Positions 8,305 through 18,800 of a stretch of DNA of 39,726 nt are shown here, piece by piece (the first letter of the stretch is position 1; the number at the start of each line of letters is the position of its first letter). The DNA comes from Gammaproteobacteria bacterium (GTDB taxonomy: Bacteria > Pseudomonadota > Gammaproteobacteria > Steroidobacterales > Steroidobacteraceae): positions 1 through 39,726 of the forward strand of contig DAHXNE010000106.1 of NCBI GenBank assembly GCA_027366635.1, written 5' to 3'. The notes beneath the pieces are model-generated. The model was not told where the DNA came from and did no database searches. It saw only the letters and a program-made list of their open reading frames with translations. The position numbers and the translations under genes were made by a program.

Positions 8305-9027
8305 ATGACCGAGGAAACACTCAGCGTCAAAAGTCTGACGGGCGTCGAGATGACATTGCCCATTGCGGGACCCGGCACGCGCAGCTATGGCTTCCTGACG
8401 GACTGGCTGATTCGTTTGCTCGGTGCGCTCATCTGGCTGCTGGTCGCCTCCTTGCTGCGTCTGGCGCCCGGCATCGCCGGCCGGCCGGTCGCGCACACGG
8501 TCTGGGTGGCCGGAATCGTGCTGGCGTTGATCACTTATTTCCTCTACCAGCCGGTGGCCGAGATTCTGACCAAAGGCTGCACGCCGGGATTGCGCACGGC
8601 CGAAGCGCGCATCGTGACGCTCGAAGGCATGACGCCCGGGATCGGCGCGCTGGTCATCCGCAACGTGTTTCGTCTGATCGACTGTCTGCCCGTCTTCTAT
8701 GTCGTCGGCTTGGTCACCTGCATGTTGACTCCGAGGCGGGTGCGGCTCGGTGACATCGTGGCCGGTACCGTGATGGTTCGCACCGACGCGGGAGCGGGCG
8801 CTGGCTTGGATCGGCTCGCTGCCCAGGCCCGCCGCACGCGCTTGCCCGTCGAGGCACTCGCCCTGGTGCACGATCTGCTCGAGCGCTGGAGCATGCTCGA
8901 GGAGGCGCAGCGAATCCGGCTCGCGCGCGCCGTACTGACCAAACTCGATGCCGGATTCGCAGCGTGTGATACTGATCTCGATGGGCCGGCGCTGCGCGCC
9001 CGTCTGGAGGGTCTGCTTGAGGGCTAA
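8305..9027 (+). CDS. RDD-family membrane protein
   Basis: This is a 240-residue protein. It has an N-terminal beta-type stretch, then the RDD signature region TRSYGFLTDWLIRLL with the conserved Arg and Asp at the first helix. Two to three more membrane helices follow to about residue 145, ending in the typical TPRRVRLGDIVAGTVMV. A cytoplasmic helical tail follows. RDD proteins are small membrane proteins of mostly unknown job; some act in Na+/H+ exchange. In this arrangement they accompany SpoIIM-like and MoxR proteins. It is divergent from the MoxR operon and overlaps the next gene's TTG start by 11 bases. Confidence 0.9.
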   Translation: MTEETLSVKSLTGVEMTLPIAGPGTRSYGFLTDWLIRLLGALIWLLVASLLRLAPGIAGRPVAHTVWVAGIVLALITYFLYQPVAEILTKGCTPGLRTAEARIVTLEGMTPGIGALVIRNVFRLIDCLPVFYVVGLVTCMLTPRRVRLGDIVAGTVMVRTDAGAGAGLDRLAAQARRTRLPVEALALVHDLLERWSMLEEAQRIRLARAVLTKLDAGFAACDTDLDGPALRARLEGLLEG

Positions 9028-10036
9028 CGGTGATTCCGCTGCCGCAATCTGGGTGCGTGAGCACGCCTGCGAATGGCAGGCGCTTGCGGCGGACTCGGCC
9101 GCCGCCGCACAGCGCTCCCGGGCCACGGTGGAGGAGGCGGTGCGCACCCTGCGTGCCTACCGGATTCTGCTGCGGCATCTGGCCACGGTGCGCGAGCTGA
9201 TGCCAGGCGGCGTTCTGGCGGGAATCCTCGAGCGCACGTGCGCGCAGTTGCATGCCGCCGTGAACCGACCGCCGCGCCTCACGCGCGCCCGCTGGGCGAG
9301 CCTGTTCCGCGACGACATCCCGGCCGCGGCCGCCTCGGTGCGTGTCCTGACGTTGTGGCTCGCGGCGCTGCTGGTCGCAAGCGCCCTGGCGGGCTGGTGG
9401 CTGATCAACACTTATCCGCAGCTGGTCAGCCTCATCGCCAGCCCACGGATGATCGACGGGGTCGAGCACGGGCACCTCTGGACCTATCAGATCCTCAGCA
9501 TCGCGCCGCCGGCGATGCTGTCGGCGCGCATCGTCGAGAACAACGTGATGGTGGTGTTGGCGGCGTTCTGCTTCGGCATCCTGTTTGGGCTGGGCGCATT
9601 TTACATCGTCGCGTTCAACGGCTTGAACATCGGCGGATTGCTCGCCTTCACTCATCAACACGGACTGGGCCTGCAGTTGCTGAAGTTCACGCTGGCGCAC
9701 GGTTTCGTGGAGTTATCGGTCATCTGCCTGGCCGCGGCGGCGGGAACGGCGCTCGGTGAGTCGGTCATCCGCCCGCGGTGCGCGACTCGCGCCGAGTCGC
9801 TGCGCCGACGCGCCGCCGAGCTCGCGCCGCTGTTGCTCGCCTGCGCCCTCCTGTTGCTCGGCTCCGGATTGATCGAGGGGTTCATCTCGCCGCACCCGGC
9901 CATCACGATCCCCGAGCGGCTCGCCATCGGGCTCGGCTACTGGACAGTCATGCTGTTGTGGCTCTCCGGTCGGCTGCGTATCCGGCGTACGCGCGCGCGC
10001 AGCGCGCAAATGAGACCAGCGGAGTCCCGCCAGTGA
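9017..10036 (+). CDS. SpoIIM-like (stage II sporulation M family) membrane protein
   Basis: This is a 339-residue protein with an N-terminal cytoplasmic helical region (about 1-110) followed by about five membrane helices. The loop NNVMVVLAAFCFGILFGLG and the later HGFVELSVICLAAAAG are the conserved parts of the SpoIIM/YqfD-type family. In non-sporulating bacteria it is unrelated to sporulation and travels with RDD and MoxR genes. I selected the TTG at 9017 because GGAGG (9006-9010) lies six bases upstream and it couples to the RDD stop; an ATG at 8948 would give 79 bp of overlap with no ribosome site. The stop overlaps the next gene's GTG start. Confidence 0.8.
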   Translation: MRANGDSAAAIWVREHACEWQALAADSAAAAQRSRATVEEAVRTLRAYRILLRHLATVRELMPGGVLAGILERTCAQLHAAVNRPPRLTRARWASLFRDDIPAAAASVRVLTLWLAALLVASALAGWWLINTYPQLVSLIASPRMIDGVEHGHLWTYQILSIAPPAMLSARIVENNVMVVLAAFCFGILFGLGAFYIVAFNGLNIGGLLAFTHQHGLGLQLLKFTLAHGFVELSVICLAAAAGTALGESVIRPRCATRAESLRRRAAELAPLLLACALLLLGSGLIEGFISPHPAITIPERLAIGLGYWTVMLLWLSGRLRIRRTRARSAQMRPAESRQ

Positions 10037-10374
10037 GCACGATTCCCAGTGCCGAGTGCCCGGATCTGCCCGAGCCGCCGTATTACGCGGTGATCTTCTC
10101 CTCGGTACGCAGCGGCGATGACCGCGGCTATGTCGCGATGGCCGCCCGGATGGTGACACTGGCGAGGGCGCAGCCGGGATTTCTCGGCATCGAAACGGTA
10201 CGCGAGGGTCAGGTCGGCATCACCGTCAGCTACTGGCGTGACCTTGGTTCGATCGCCGCATGGAAGGCACATGCGGAGCATGCCATCGCGCAGCGGCTCG
10301 GCCACGAGCGCTGGTACGAGCGCTACGAGGTGCGTGTGGCACGGGTCGAGCGGGCCTACTCGATGGGGAAATAG
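10033..10374 (+). CDS. Antibiotic biosynthesis monooxygenase-like (ABM) protein
   Basis: This is a 113-residue single-domain protein with the ferredoxin-like ABM fold pattern. YYAVIFSSVR is strand 1, helix YVAMAARMVTLARAQPGFLGIETV follows, then VSYWRDLGSIAAWKAHAEHAIAQRLG and a closing strand YEVRVARVERAY. SYW...W..H.EH is characteristic of the family. Members range from true quinone-forming monooxygenases to stress-related proteins; heme-degrader residues were not recognised. The GTG start overlaps the SpoIIM stop (GTGA), with GGAG eight bases upstream. It ends nine bases from the convergent oxidoreductase gene, with no room for a classical terminator. Confidence 0.85.
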   Translation: MSTIPSAECPDLPEPPYYAVIFSSVRSGDDRGYVAMAARMVTLARAQPGFLGIETVREGQVGITVSYWRDLGSIAAWKAHAEHAIAQRLGHERWYERYEVRVARVERAYSMGK

Positions 10375-10383
10375 GCTGCCCGC

Positions 10384-13300
10384 TCAGACCAGCACGCGCT
10401 CGATGCCGCCGTTGTTCGCGCGCGCCACGTAGTCCGCCATCCAGTTCTCGCCGAGCAGGTGCCGGGCGATCTCCACGACGATGTAATCGGCGTCGAGGTC
10501 GGCATCCTCGTTGTAGCGGCTCAGGCCTTGCAGGCACGACGGACAGGAGGTCAGGATCTTGACGCGGCCAGCGCCCTCGGCGCGCAATTTGTCCGCGCCG
10601 AGACGCATCTCCTCCTCCTTGCGGAATCGCACCTGCGTCGAGACATCCGGCCGGGTGAGCGCCAGCGTGCCCGATTCGCCACAGCAGCGCTCGTTCTTCT
10701 CGACCCGGCCGTTGTGCGCCTCGTTCATCAGCGTGTTGACGACCCGCAGCGGGTCGTGCCGCTTCATCGGCGAATGACACGGATCGTGATACATGTAGCG
10801 CACACCGGTCGCGCCCTCCAGACGTACGCCCTTTTCCATCAGGTACTCGTGGATGTCGATGATGCGCGAGCCGGGAAATATCTCCTCGAACTTGTAGCTT
10901 TGCAGCTGGTCGTAGCAGGTGCCGCAGCTGACCACGACAGTGCGGATATCGAGGTAATTGAGCGTGTTGGCGACCCGGTGGAACAGCACCCGGTTGTCGG
11001 TGGTGATCTTCTCGGCGCGGTCGAACTGGCCGGCGCCGCGCTGCGGGTACCCGCAGCACAGATATCCCGGCGGCAGCACGGTCTGCACGCCGACGTGCCA
11101 GAGCATCGCTTGCGTCGCCAGGCCCACCTGCGAGAACAGCCGTTCCGAGCCGCACCCCGGAAAGTAGAAGACCGCCTCGGTCTCGGCGGTCGTGCCCGTC
11201 GGGTTGCGTATCACCGGCACGTAGGCGGAATTCTCGATGTCCAGGAGCGCGCGCGCGGTCTTCTTCGGCAGGCCGGCGGGCATCTTCTTGTTGACGAAAT
11301 GCACCACCTGCTCGCGGATCGCGGGCGGGCCGGTCGTGGCGGGCGGATGCTGGGTCTGGGCGCGCGCCAGCCCTTTAAGCAGCCGATTGCCGGTGCGCTG
11401 CGCCTTGTAACCCCAGTCGATCATCAGCTTGCGGGTCAGGCGGATCGTTTTGGGCGAGGTGGCGTTGAGGAAGAACATCACGGCCGCCGTTCCGGGGTTG
11501 AAGCGCCGCTTGCCCATGCGGCGCAGCAGGTCGCGCATGGCCATCGAAACGTCGCCGAAGTCGATGTCGACCGGACAGGGCGCGAGGCACTTGTGGCACA
11601 CCGTGCAGTGGTCGCCGACATCGGCGAATTCGTCCCAGTGGCGCACACTGACGCCCCGGCGGGTCTGCTCCTCGTACAGGAACGCCTCGATCAGAAGCGA
11701 GGTGGCCAGGATCTTGTTGCGCGGGCTGTAGAGCAGGTTCGCCCGCGGCACGTGCGTGGCGCACACTGGCTTGCACTTGCCGCAACGCAGGCAGTCCTTG
11801 ATCGAATCGGAGATCGTGCCGATCGCCGACTGCTGCATGATCAGCGATTCGTGCCCCAGCAGGTTGAAGCTGGGAGTATAGGCGTTCGACAGATCACCGC
11901 CCGGCATGAGCTTGCCGCGATTGAAGCGGCCCTGCGGGTCGATGCGCTGCTTGTAGGCGCGGAACTCGCGCGTCTCGGTTTCCTCGAGGAACTCCAGCTT
12001 GGTGATGCCGATGCCATGCTCGCCGGAGATGACGCCGTCGAGGCGGCGCGCGATCTGCATGATGCGCGCCACGGCGGCGGTCGCCGCCTGCAGCATTTCG
12101 TAGTCATCCGAGTTGACCGGGATATTGGTGTGCACGTTGCCGTCGCCGGCATGCATATGCAGGGCCACAAACAGGCGGCCGCGCAGAACGCGCTTGTGGA
12201 CCTGGTCGGCGGCCGCAAGAATCGGTGCGAACACACGGCCACTGAAAATCTCCTGCAACGGCGCCCGCAGCTCCCGCTTCCACGAGACGCGGATGGTGCG
12301 GTCCTGCAGCACGTCGCACAGGCGCGTCGCGGGGACGTGTTCCAGGCGCGTCCTCAGTTGCGGTAGCAGTGCTTCATAGCCGAGCCTCTGGAGAGTCTCC
12401 AGGGCCGGCGCGAGCGGCGTGTCCAGGTGGTCGGCCAACCACCGCCAGCGCTCGCGGACCTGCGCGAGCAGGGCGCTTGCCCACGCGGGGCGCTCGCCGA
12501 TCACCTCCTCGTACGGCAGGTTGCCCACCTCCGGGTCGTCGGCGCGCGCCAGGGGCAGAGTTCCGCCGAGCAGCGGCTCGAGCCCGTCGAGGAGCTGCAA
12601 CTTGTTGGCGATCGAAAACTCGATATTGATGCGCTCGATCTCGTCGGTGTACGCCCCGAGGTTCGCCAGCGGCAGAACCACGTCCTCGTTGATCTTGAAG
12701 GCGTTGGTGTGCCGGGCGATCGCCGCGGTTCGCGAGCGGTCGAGCCAGAAGGTGCGCCGCGCCTCCGCGCTCGCGGCGATGAACCCCTCGCCGCTGCGTG
12801 CATTGGCGATGCGCACGACGGCCGAGGCGGCCGCCGCGACGTCCGGCTCGTGATCGCCGGTGAGATCGCCGAACAAAGCCATCTTCGGCAGCGCCGCCCG
12901 CTTGGATTTGGTGGTGTAGCCCACCGCCTGCAGATAACGCTCGTCGAGATGCTCCAGCCCGGCCAACAGCACGCGCGGGGCCAGGCTTTCCAGGTACTGT
13001 TTGATCTCGACGATCGCCGGAACCGCCTCGCGCGCCTGGCCGAAGAATTCCAGGCAGACGGTGCGCGTGTGCGCGGGGCTGCGATGCAGCACCCAGCGGG
13101 CGCTGGTGATGATGCCGTCGCAACCTTCCTTCTGCACCCCAGGCAGACCGCCGAGGAACTTGTCGGTCACGTCCTTGCCCAGTCCGACTTTGCGGAACTT
13201 GCGTCCCGGGATCGTGAGCCGCTCGCGGCGCAGCTCCGTGGCCTGCTCCGGCGCCTGCCGGCCGTCTTTCCAGAGCAACTCGAATTCGGCGGATTCGACG

Positions 13301-14337
13301 TCGTGAATCTTCCCCATGTTGTGGGCGATGCGGCTGACCTCCAGCCAGTTGCCCTCGCAGTCGACCATGCGCCACCAGGCGAGATTGTCGACGGCCGTGC
13401 CCCACAGGACGGCCTTCTTGCCGCCGGCGTTCATTGCGATATTGCCGCCGATGCAGCAGGCGTCGGCGGAGGTCGGATCGACGGCGAAAACCAACCCACC
13501 TTGGGCGGCGGCATTCGCGACGCGGCGCGTCACCACGCCTGCCCCAGTGAAAATGGTTGCAACCGGGTCCGGCAGGCCCGGCAGGTTGGTCTGCTCGATG
13601 CCGCCCAGGCGCTCGAGCTTCTCGGTGTTGATGACGGCCGACAGCGGCGTCAGCGGCAGCGCGCCCCCGGTGTAGCCGGTTCCGCCGCCGCGCGGAATGA
13701 TGGTCAGCCCAAGCTCGATGCACGCGCGGACCAGCGCCGGCGCCTCGGCTTCGCTGTCCGGTATCAGCACGACGAACGGGTACTCGACGCGCCAGTCGGT
13801 GGCGTCCGTGACGTGTGAGACGCGCGCGTAGGCGTCGAAGCGGATGTTGTCGGCGCGCGTGTATGGCCGCAGTGCCCGCAGCGTGCGGCGCCGGAGCGTC
13901 TCCCATTCCCTGAAGTCGCTCTCGAATGCCTGGACCGCGCCGCGCGCGGCCCGCAGCAGTTCCCCGACCCGCTCGAAGAGCCGCCCATCGTCGGTATCGC
14001 GGCGGCTATCGATGGCGTTCAGCCGATGGTTGAGCGCCTGGACGAGCTGGGCGCGGCGGCCGCGATTCTCGAGCAGGTCGTCCTGCAGATACGGATTGCG
14101 CCGCACGACCCAGATGTCGCCGAGCACTTCATAGAGCATGCGCGCCGAGCGGCCGGTGCGGCGCTCGCCGCGCAGTTCCTCGATGACGCCCCAATAGTGC
14201 GCCCCGAGCAATCGAATCACGATCTCGCGGTCGGAGAACGACGTGTAGTTGTACGGGATCTCACGCAGTCGCGCTGGCTCGGCGTTCGCTGGTTCGGCGG
14301 ACGACAGCACACGGGTCGTTGCGGTGTTCATGGGCAT
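10384..14337 (-). CDS. Giant FAD/Fe-S oxidoreductase with DUF3683 (GlcD-GlcF-like fusion)
   Basis: This is a 1317-residue cytosolic or peripheral-membrane flavoenzyme. Residues 1 to about 165 match a DUF3683-type region ([16 protein letters not shown] onward). About 190-790 is a VAO/PCMH FAD-binding oxidase like GlcD or D-lactate dehydrogenase ([28 protein letters not shown] near the end). About 845-930 holds two 4Fe-4S motifs ([11 protein letters not shown] and [14 protein letters not shown]). The C-terminus has two CCG domains (YFPGCGSE...CCGYP and DPCHSP...CCGESG). It is probably a 2-hydroxyacid or D-lactate-type dehydrogenase passing electrons to quinone; the substrate is not readable. 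The ATG at 14337 has AGGA six bases upstream. It lies 26 bases after gltD, so it is likely co-transcribed. Confidence 0.9.
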   Translation of the reverse strand: MPMNTATTRVLSSAEPANAEPARLREIPYNYTSFSDREIVIRLLGAHYWGVIEELRGERRTGRSARMLYEVLGDIWVVRRNPYLQDDLLENRGRRAQLVQALNHRLNAIDSRRDTDDGRLFERVGELLRAARGAVQAFESDFREWETLRRRTLRALRPYTRADNIRFDAYARVSHVTDATDWRVEYPFVVLIPDSEAEAPALVRACIELGLTIIPRGGGTGYTGGALPLTPLSAVINTEKLERLGGIEQTNLPGLPDPVATIFTGAGVVTRRVANAAAQGGLVFAVDPTSADACCIGGNIAMNAGGKKAVLWGTAVDNLAWWRMVDCEGNWLEVSRIAHNMGKIHDVESAEFELLWKDGRQAPEQATELRRERLTIPGRKFRKVGLGKDVTDKFLGGLPGVQKEGCDGIITSARWVLHRSPAHTRTVCLEFFGQAREAVPAIVEIKQYLESLAPRVLLAGLEHLDERYLQAVGYTTKSKRAALPKMALFGDLTGDHEPDVAAAASAVVRIANARSGEGFIAASAEARRTFWLDRSRTAAIARHTNAFKINEDVVLPLANLGAYTDEIERINIEFSIANKLQLLDGLEPLLGGTLPLARADDPEVGNLPYEEVIGERPAWASALLAQVRERWRWLADHLDTPLAPALETLQRLGYEALLPQLRTRLEHVPATRLCDVLQDRTIRVSWKRELRAPLQEIFSGRVFAPILAAADQVHKRVLRGRLFVALHMHAGDGNVHTNIPVNSDDYEMLQAATAAVARIMQIARRLDGVISGEHGIGITKLEFLEETETREFRAYKQRIDPQGRFNRGKLMPGGDLSNAYTPSFNLLGHESLIMQQSAIGTISDSIKDCLRCGKCKPVCATHVPRANLLYSPRNKILATSLLIEAFLYEEQTRRGVSVRHWDEFADVGDHCTVCHKCLAPCPVDIDFGDVSMAMRDLLRRMGKRRFNPGTAAVMFFLNATSPKTIRLTRKLMIDWGYKAQRTGNRLLKGLARAQTQHPPATTGPPAIREQVVHFVNKKMPAGLPKKTARALLDIENSAYVPVIRNPTGTTAETEAVFYFPGCGSERLFSQVGLATQAMLWHVGVQTVLPPGYLCCGYPQRGAGQFDRAEKITTDNRVLFHRVANTLNYLDIRTVVVSCGTCYDQLQSYKFEEIFPGSRIIDIHEYLMEKGVRLEGATGVRYMYHDPCHSPMKRHDPLRVVNTLMNEAHNGRVEKNERCCGESGTLALTRPDVSTQVRFRKEEEMRLGADKLRAEGAGRVKILTSCPSCLQGLSRYNEDADLDADYIVVEIARHLLGENWMADYVARANNGGIERVLV

Positions 14338-14363
14338 GCGCAATCCTGCCGGTTAGTGGCCGC

Positions 14364-15848
14364 TCACGGCAGGTCCGTGCTGCCCATGAGATAGCGGTCG
14401 CATTCGCGGGCGGCGCCGCGGCCCTCGTCGATCGCCCACACGATCAGGCTCTGGCCGCGGCGGCAGTCGCCGGCGGCGAAGATGCCCGGGACATTGGTCG
14501 CGAACGCGCCGTGCTCCGCCTGGATGTTCGATCGGGCGTCGGTGGCGATGCGGAGTTCCCCGAGCAGCGGCTGCTCGGGGCCGGTGAATCCGAGCGCGAG
14601 CAGCACCAGATCGGCCGCGATCTGCGCCTCGCTGCCGGGGACTTCGCTCGCGGTGAACCGGCCGTCGCGGTCCCGCTCCCAGGCGATGCGTACAGTGGTC
14701 ACCGAGCGCACGCCTGTTTCGGCATCGCCGTTCAGCCGCTTGACGGTGGTCACGTAGGCGCGCGGATCGGCGCCGAAGCGCGCGGCGGCCTCCTCCTGGC
14801 CATAATCGAGCCGATAGACCTTGGGCCACTCCGGCCAGGGGTTGTCGGCGGCGCGATCGGACGGCGGCTGCGGCATGATCTCGAGCTGCCTGAGGCTCGC
14901 GCAGCCCTGGCGCATCGCGGTTGCGACACAATCGGTGCCGGTGTCGCCGCCGCCGATCACCACGACGTGCCGGCCGCTGGCGTGAATCGGACTATGCTCG
15001 GGTCCGCCGTCGAGCAACGCTTTGGTGCTGGCGGTGAGATATTCCATCGCGAAATGCACGCCTTTGAGCTTGCGGTTCGGGGCGGCGAGATCGCGCGGTT
15101 CAGTCGCGCCTGTGCACAATACGATGGCGTCGAAGTCCTTGCGCAGCAGATGCGCCTCGACGTTCTCGCCGACGTGGGCGTTGCACACGAATTTGATTCC
15201 TTCCTGCTCCATCAGGCCGATGCGGCGCAGCACGACTTCCTTCTTGTCGAGCTTCATGTTGGGAATGCCGTACATCAGCAAGCCGCCGGGGCGGTCCTCG
15301 CGCTCGAGCACCGTGACGCTGTGACCGGCGCAGTTCAGCTGCGCCGCGGCCGCCAGGCCGGCCGGGCCCGAGCCGATCACCACGACGCGCTTGCCGGTGC
15401 GGGTCTGCGGGGGGGCGGCCGAGATCCACCCCTGCTCCCAGCCCTGGTCGGCGAGTGCCGCCTCGATGGTCTTGATGCTCACCGGCGGGCCGTTTATGCC
15501 GAGCACGCACGAGCCCTCGCAGGGCGCCGGACACACGCGGCCGGTGAACTCTGGGAAGTTATTGGTCGCGAGCAGTCGGTCGAGCGCCTCGCGCCACAGG
15601 CCCCGGTAGACCAGGTCGTTCCACTCCGGAATCAGATTGTGGATCGGGCAGCCGGAGGCCATGCCCGAAACCAGCGTGCCGGTGTGGCAGAACGGGACGC
15701 CGCAATCCATGCAGCGCGCCGCCTGGTTGCGCAACTTCTTCTCGTCCATGTGGTGATGGAACTCCCGCCAATCGACCACGCGCTCGAGCGGCGCGCGGTC
15801 GACGGGGAGCTCGCGTAGATATTCGATGAATCCGGTCGGCTTGCCCAT
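14364..15848 (-). CDS. gltD: Glutamate synthase small (beta) subunit
   Basis: This is a 494-residue NADPH-oxidising subunit of glutamate synthase. N-terminal cysteines for the 4Fe-4S clusters are visible in CMDCGVPFCH, GCPIHN and CPAPCEGSC. The FAD site is VVVIGSGPAGLAAA and the NADPH site VVVIGGGDTGTDCVATA. The C-terminus has the FAD-closing ATNVPGIFAAGDCRRGQSLIVWAI. It transfers NADPH electrons to GltB, allowing 2-oxoglutarate plus glutamine to give two glutamates. The length matches the family (about 470-495). It begins 17 bases after the gltB stop and precedes the FAD/Fe-S oxidoreductase in the same operon. Confidence 0.97.
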   Translation of the reverse strand: MGKPTGFIEYLRELPVDRAPLERVVDWREFHHHMDEKKLRNQAARCMDCGVPFCHTGTLVSGMASGCPIHNLIPEWNDLVYRGLWREALDRLLATNNFPEFTGRVCPAPCEGSCVLGINGPPVSIKTIEAALADQGWEQGWISAAPPQTRTGKRVVVIGSGPAGLAAAAQLNCAGHSVTVLEREDRPGGLLMYGIPNMKLDKKEVVLRRIGLMEQEGIKFVCNAHVGENVEAHLLRKDFDAIVLCTGATEPRDLAAPNRKLKGVHFAMEYLTASTKALLDGGPEHSPIHASGRHVVVIGGGDTGTDCVATAMRQGCASLRQLEIMPQPPSDRAADNPWPEWPKVYRLDYGQEEAAARFGADPRAYVTTVKRLNGDAETGVRSVTTVRIAWERDRDGRFTASEVPGSEAQIAADLVLLALGFTGPEQPLLGELRIATDARSNIQAEHGAFATNVPGIFAAGDCRRGQSLIVWAIDEGRGAARECDRYLMGSTDLP

Positions 15849-15865
15849 CGGGTACTCGGTGTGTG

Positions 15866-18800
15866 TCAGTTTCCGCCGACGCGCGCCAGGTCGCGCGCGT
15901 TGTCCTCAAAGGCCACCATGACGGCTTCATCGCCGCTGAGGCCCTGGCTGTGCGCGCGCTCGAGCGAAGCGATGGCCCGCTGGTAGTCCTTGGGCATCAC
16001 GGTGACGAAGCGCTCGATGAGTCTGGCCCAGTTCTCCAGCACGTAGCGCGCGCGGGCGCTGCCGGTGTATTCCTGATGCCGCTCGATCATGGCACGCACG
16101 TGCTCGATCTGCCTCGGATCCTGCAGCGGCTCTAGCGCGACCATCTGCGGGTTGAGGCAGGTGGGGAACTCGCCGGTCTCGTCCAGCACGTAGGCGATTC
16201 CTCCGGACATGCCCGCTGCGAAATTGCGCCCGGTCGGGCCGAGCACGATCACCGTACCGCCGGTCATGTATTCGCAGCCGTGATCGCCGACGGCTTCCAC
16301 TACCGCGTCGGCGCCGCTGTTGCGCACCGCGAAGCGCTCGCCGGCCATGCCGCAGACGTAAGCTTCGCCCGCGGTCGCTCCGTAGAGGCCCACGTTGCCA
16401 ATGATGATGTTGGCCTCGGGAGCGAACGCCGAGCCCGCCGGCGGAAAGACGATGATCCGCCCCCCGGAGAGGCCTTTGCCGACATGATCGTTGGCGTCAC
16501 CCTCGAGTACGAAAGTCATGCCCGGCGGCATGAACGCGCCGAAGCTCTGGCCGGCCGTGCCCTTGAAATGGATCCGGATCGTGTCGGGCGGCAGCCCGGC
16601 CGGGCCGTGCCGGCGCGTCAACTCGCTGCCGGTGAGCGTGCCCACGACGCGATTGACGTTGCGGATGGGCAGCTCGGCGCGTACCGGCTCGCCGCGCTCG
16701 AGCGCGGGCAGGCACAGCGGCAGCAGGGTCGTCATGTCCAGTGACTTCTCGATGCCGTGATCCTGCTCGATCTGGTGAAAGCGGCCGATATCGTCGCCGA
16801 CATCCGGCTGGTAGAGGATGTGGCTGAAATCGAAGCCCTTGGCTTTCCAGTGCTTGATGGTCTGCTTCGGTCGCAACCGGTCGACTCGGCCCACCATTGC
16901 CTCGATCGTGCGGAACCCGAGTTCGGCCATGATGTGCCGCACGTCTTCGGCGATGAAGCGCATGAAATTCACCACATGCTCGGGCTTGCCGGCGAACCTC
17001 TGGCGCAGCCGGGGATCCTGGGTGGCGACTCCGGCCGGGCAGGTATTCAGGTGACACACCCGCATCATGATGCAGCCCATGGCGACCAGCGGCGCCGTGG
17101 CGAAGCCGAATTCCTCGGCGCCGAGCAGCGCCGCGATGACTACGTCGCGACCGGTCTTGAGCTGACCGTCGACCTCGACGGTGATCCGGCTGCGCAGGTT
17201 GTTCAGAACCAGTGTCTGGTGAGCCTCGGCGAGGCCGAGCTCCCAAGGCAGACCGGCGTGGGCGATCGAGGTCTGGGGCGACGCTCCGGTGCCGCCGTCA
17301 TGCCCGCTGATCAATACCACGTCCGCATGCGCCTTGGCGACGCCCGCGGCGATCGTCCCGACGCCGATCTCGGAAACCAGCTTGACGCTGATGCGCGCCT
17401 GGTGGTTCGCGTTCTTCAGATCGTGGATCAGCTCGGCAAGGTCCTCGATGGAATAAATGTCGTGGTGCGGCGGAGGAGAGATCAGGCCGACCCCGGCGGT
17501 GGTGTGGCGGGTCTTGGCGATCCACGGATACACCTTGCTGCCGGGCAGCTGACCGCCTTCGCCGGGCTTGGCGCCCTGCGCCATCTTGATCTGCAGCTCC
17601 CGGGCGTTGACCAGATACTCGCTGGTCACGCCGAAGCGGCCCGAGGCCACTTGCTTGATGGCGCTCGCCTTCGAGTCGCCGTTCGCCTCCGGCCGGTAGC
17701 GCGCCGGATCCTCGCCGCCCTCGCCGGTGTTGCTCTTGCCGCCGATGCGGTTCATGGCCACAGCCAGCGTCTCGTGCGCCTCCTGGCCGATCGCGCCGTA
17801 GGAGATCGCGCCGGTCTTGAACCGCCGCAGGATGCTCTCGACGGACTCGACTTCCTCGAGCGGCACTGATTCGAACGGGACGAACTCCAGCAATCCGCGC
17901 AGCGTGCCGACGCTCGTCGTCTGCTCGTCGATCAACCGGGCATACGATCGGTAGGTCGAGTAGCTGCCGGTACGCACCGCCTTCTGGAGCCGGTGGATGG
18001 TTTCGGGGTTGAACAGGTGTTGCTCGCCGCCGGCACGCCATTGATAACGGCCGCCGGTGTCCAGAGTGTGCGTCCCGCCGCGCGCGGGGAACGCCGCGCG
18101 GTGCCGAGCCAGCACTTCCTGGGCGATGGTTTCCATGCCAATGCCGCCGATGCGCGAGGCGGTCCAGGTGAAGTACTGGTCGATCACGTCCTGGCGCAGG
18201 CCGACGGCCTCGAATACCTGTGCGCCGTGGTAGCTCTGGATCGCCGAGATGCCCATCTTGGACATCACCTTGATCACGCCCTTGGTCCCCGCCTTGACGA
18301 AGTTGCGGCAGGCGAGCGTGGTGTCGACGTGCGTGACCAGCCCCTCGCGGATCATGTGATCGAGGGTCTCGAATGCCAGGTACGGGTTGATCGCCGAGCA
18401 GCCGTAGCCGATCAGCAGCGCAAAGTGGTGCACTTCGCGCGCCTCGCCGGTCTCGAGCACGATGCTGACGCGGGTGCGCAGCCCCTCGCGGATCAGGTAA
18501 TGGTGCAGGCCGCTCACCGCGAGCAGCGCTGGCACCGCGGCGAACTCCCGCGACACGCCGCGGTCGCTGAGCACCAGGATGTTGACTTCCTCGTCCTCGA
18601 CCATGCGCCGCGCGGCCAGGCACAGCTCTTCCATCGACTTGATCAGGCCCTTCTCCCCGCGCGTGGCGCGGAACAGGATCGACAGGCTCCCCACCTTCAG
18701 GCCGGGCAGCGCCAGACGGCGCACCTGGGCGAACTGCTCGTTGGTGAGGATCGGGCCCTTCAGCTCGAGCCGTCGGCAGTCGGCCGGCTGCGGTCGCAGC

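Noticed and set aside
10459-13818. Long plus-strand open frames (635 and 463 codons) opposite the FAD/Fe-S oxidoreductase
   Set aside because: They lack recognisable domains and are fully antisense to a gene with intact cofactor motifs.
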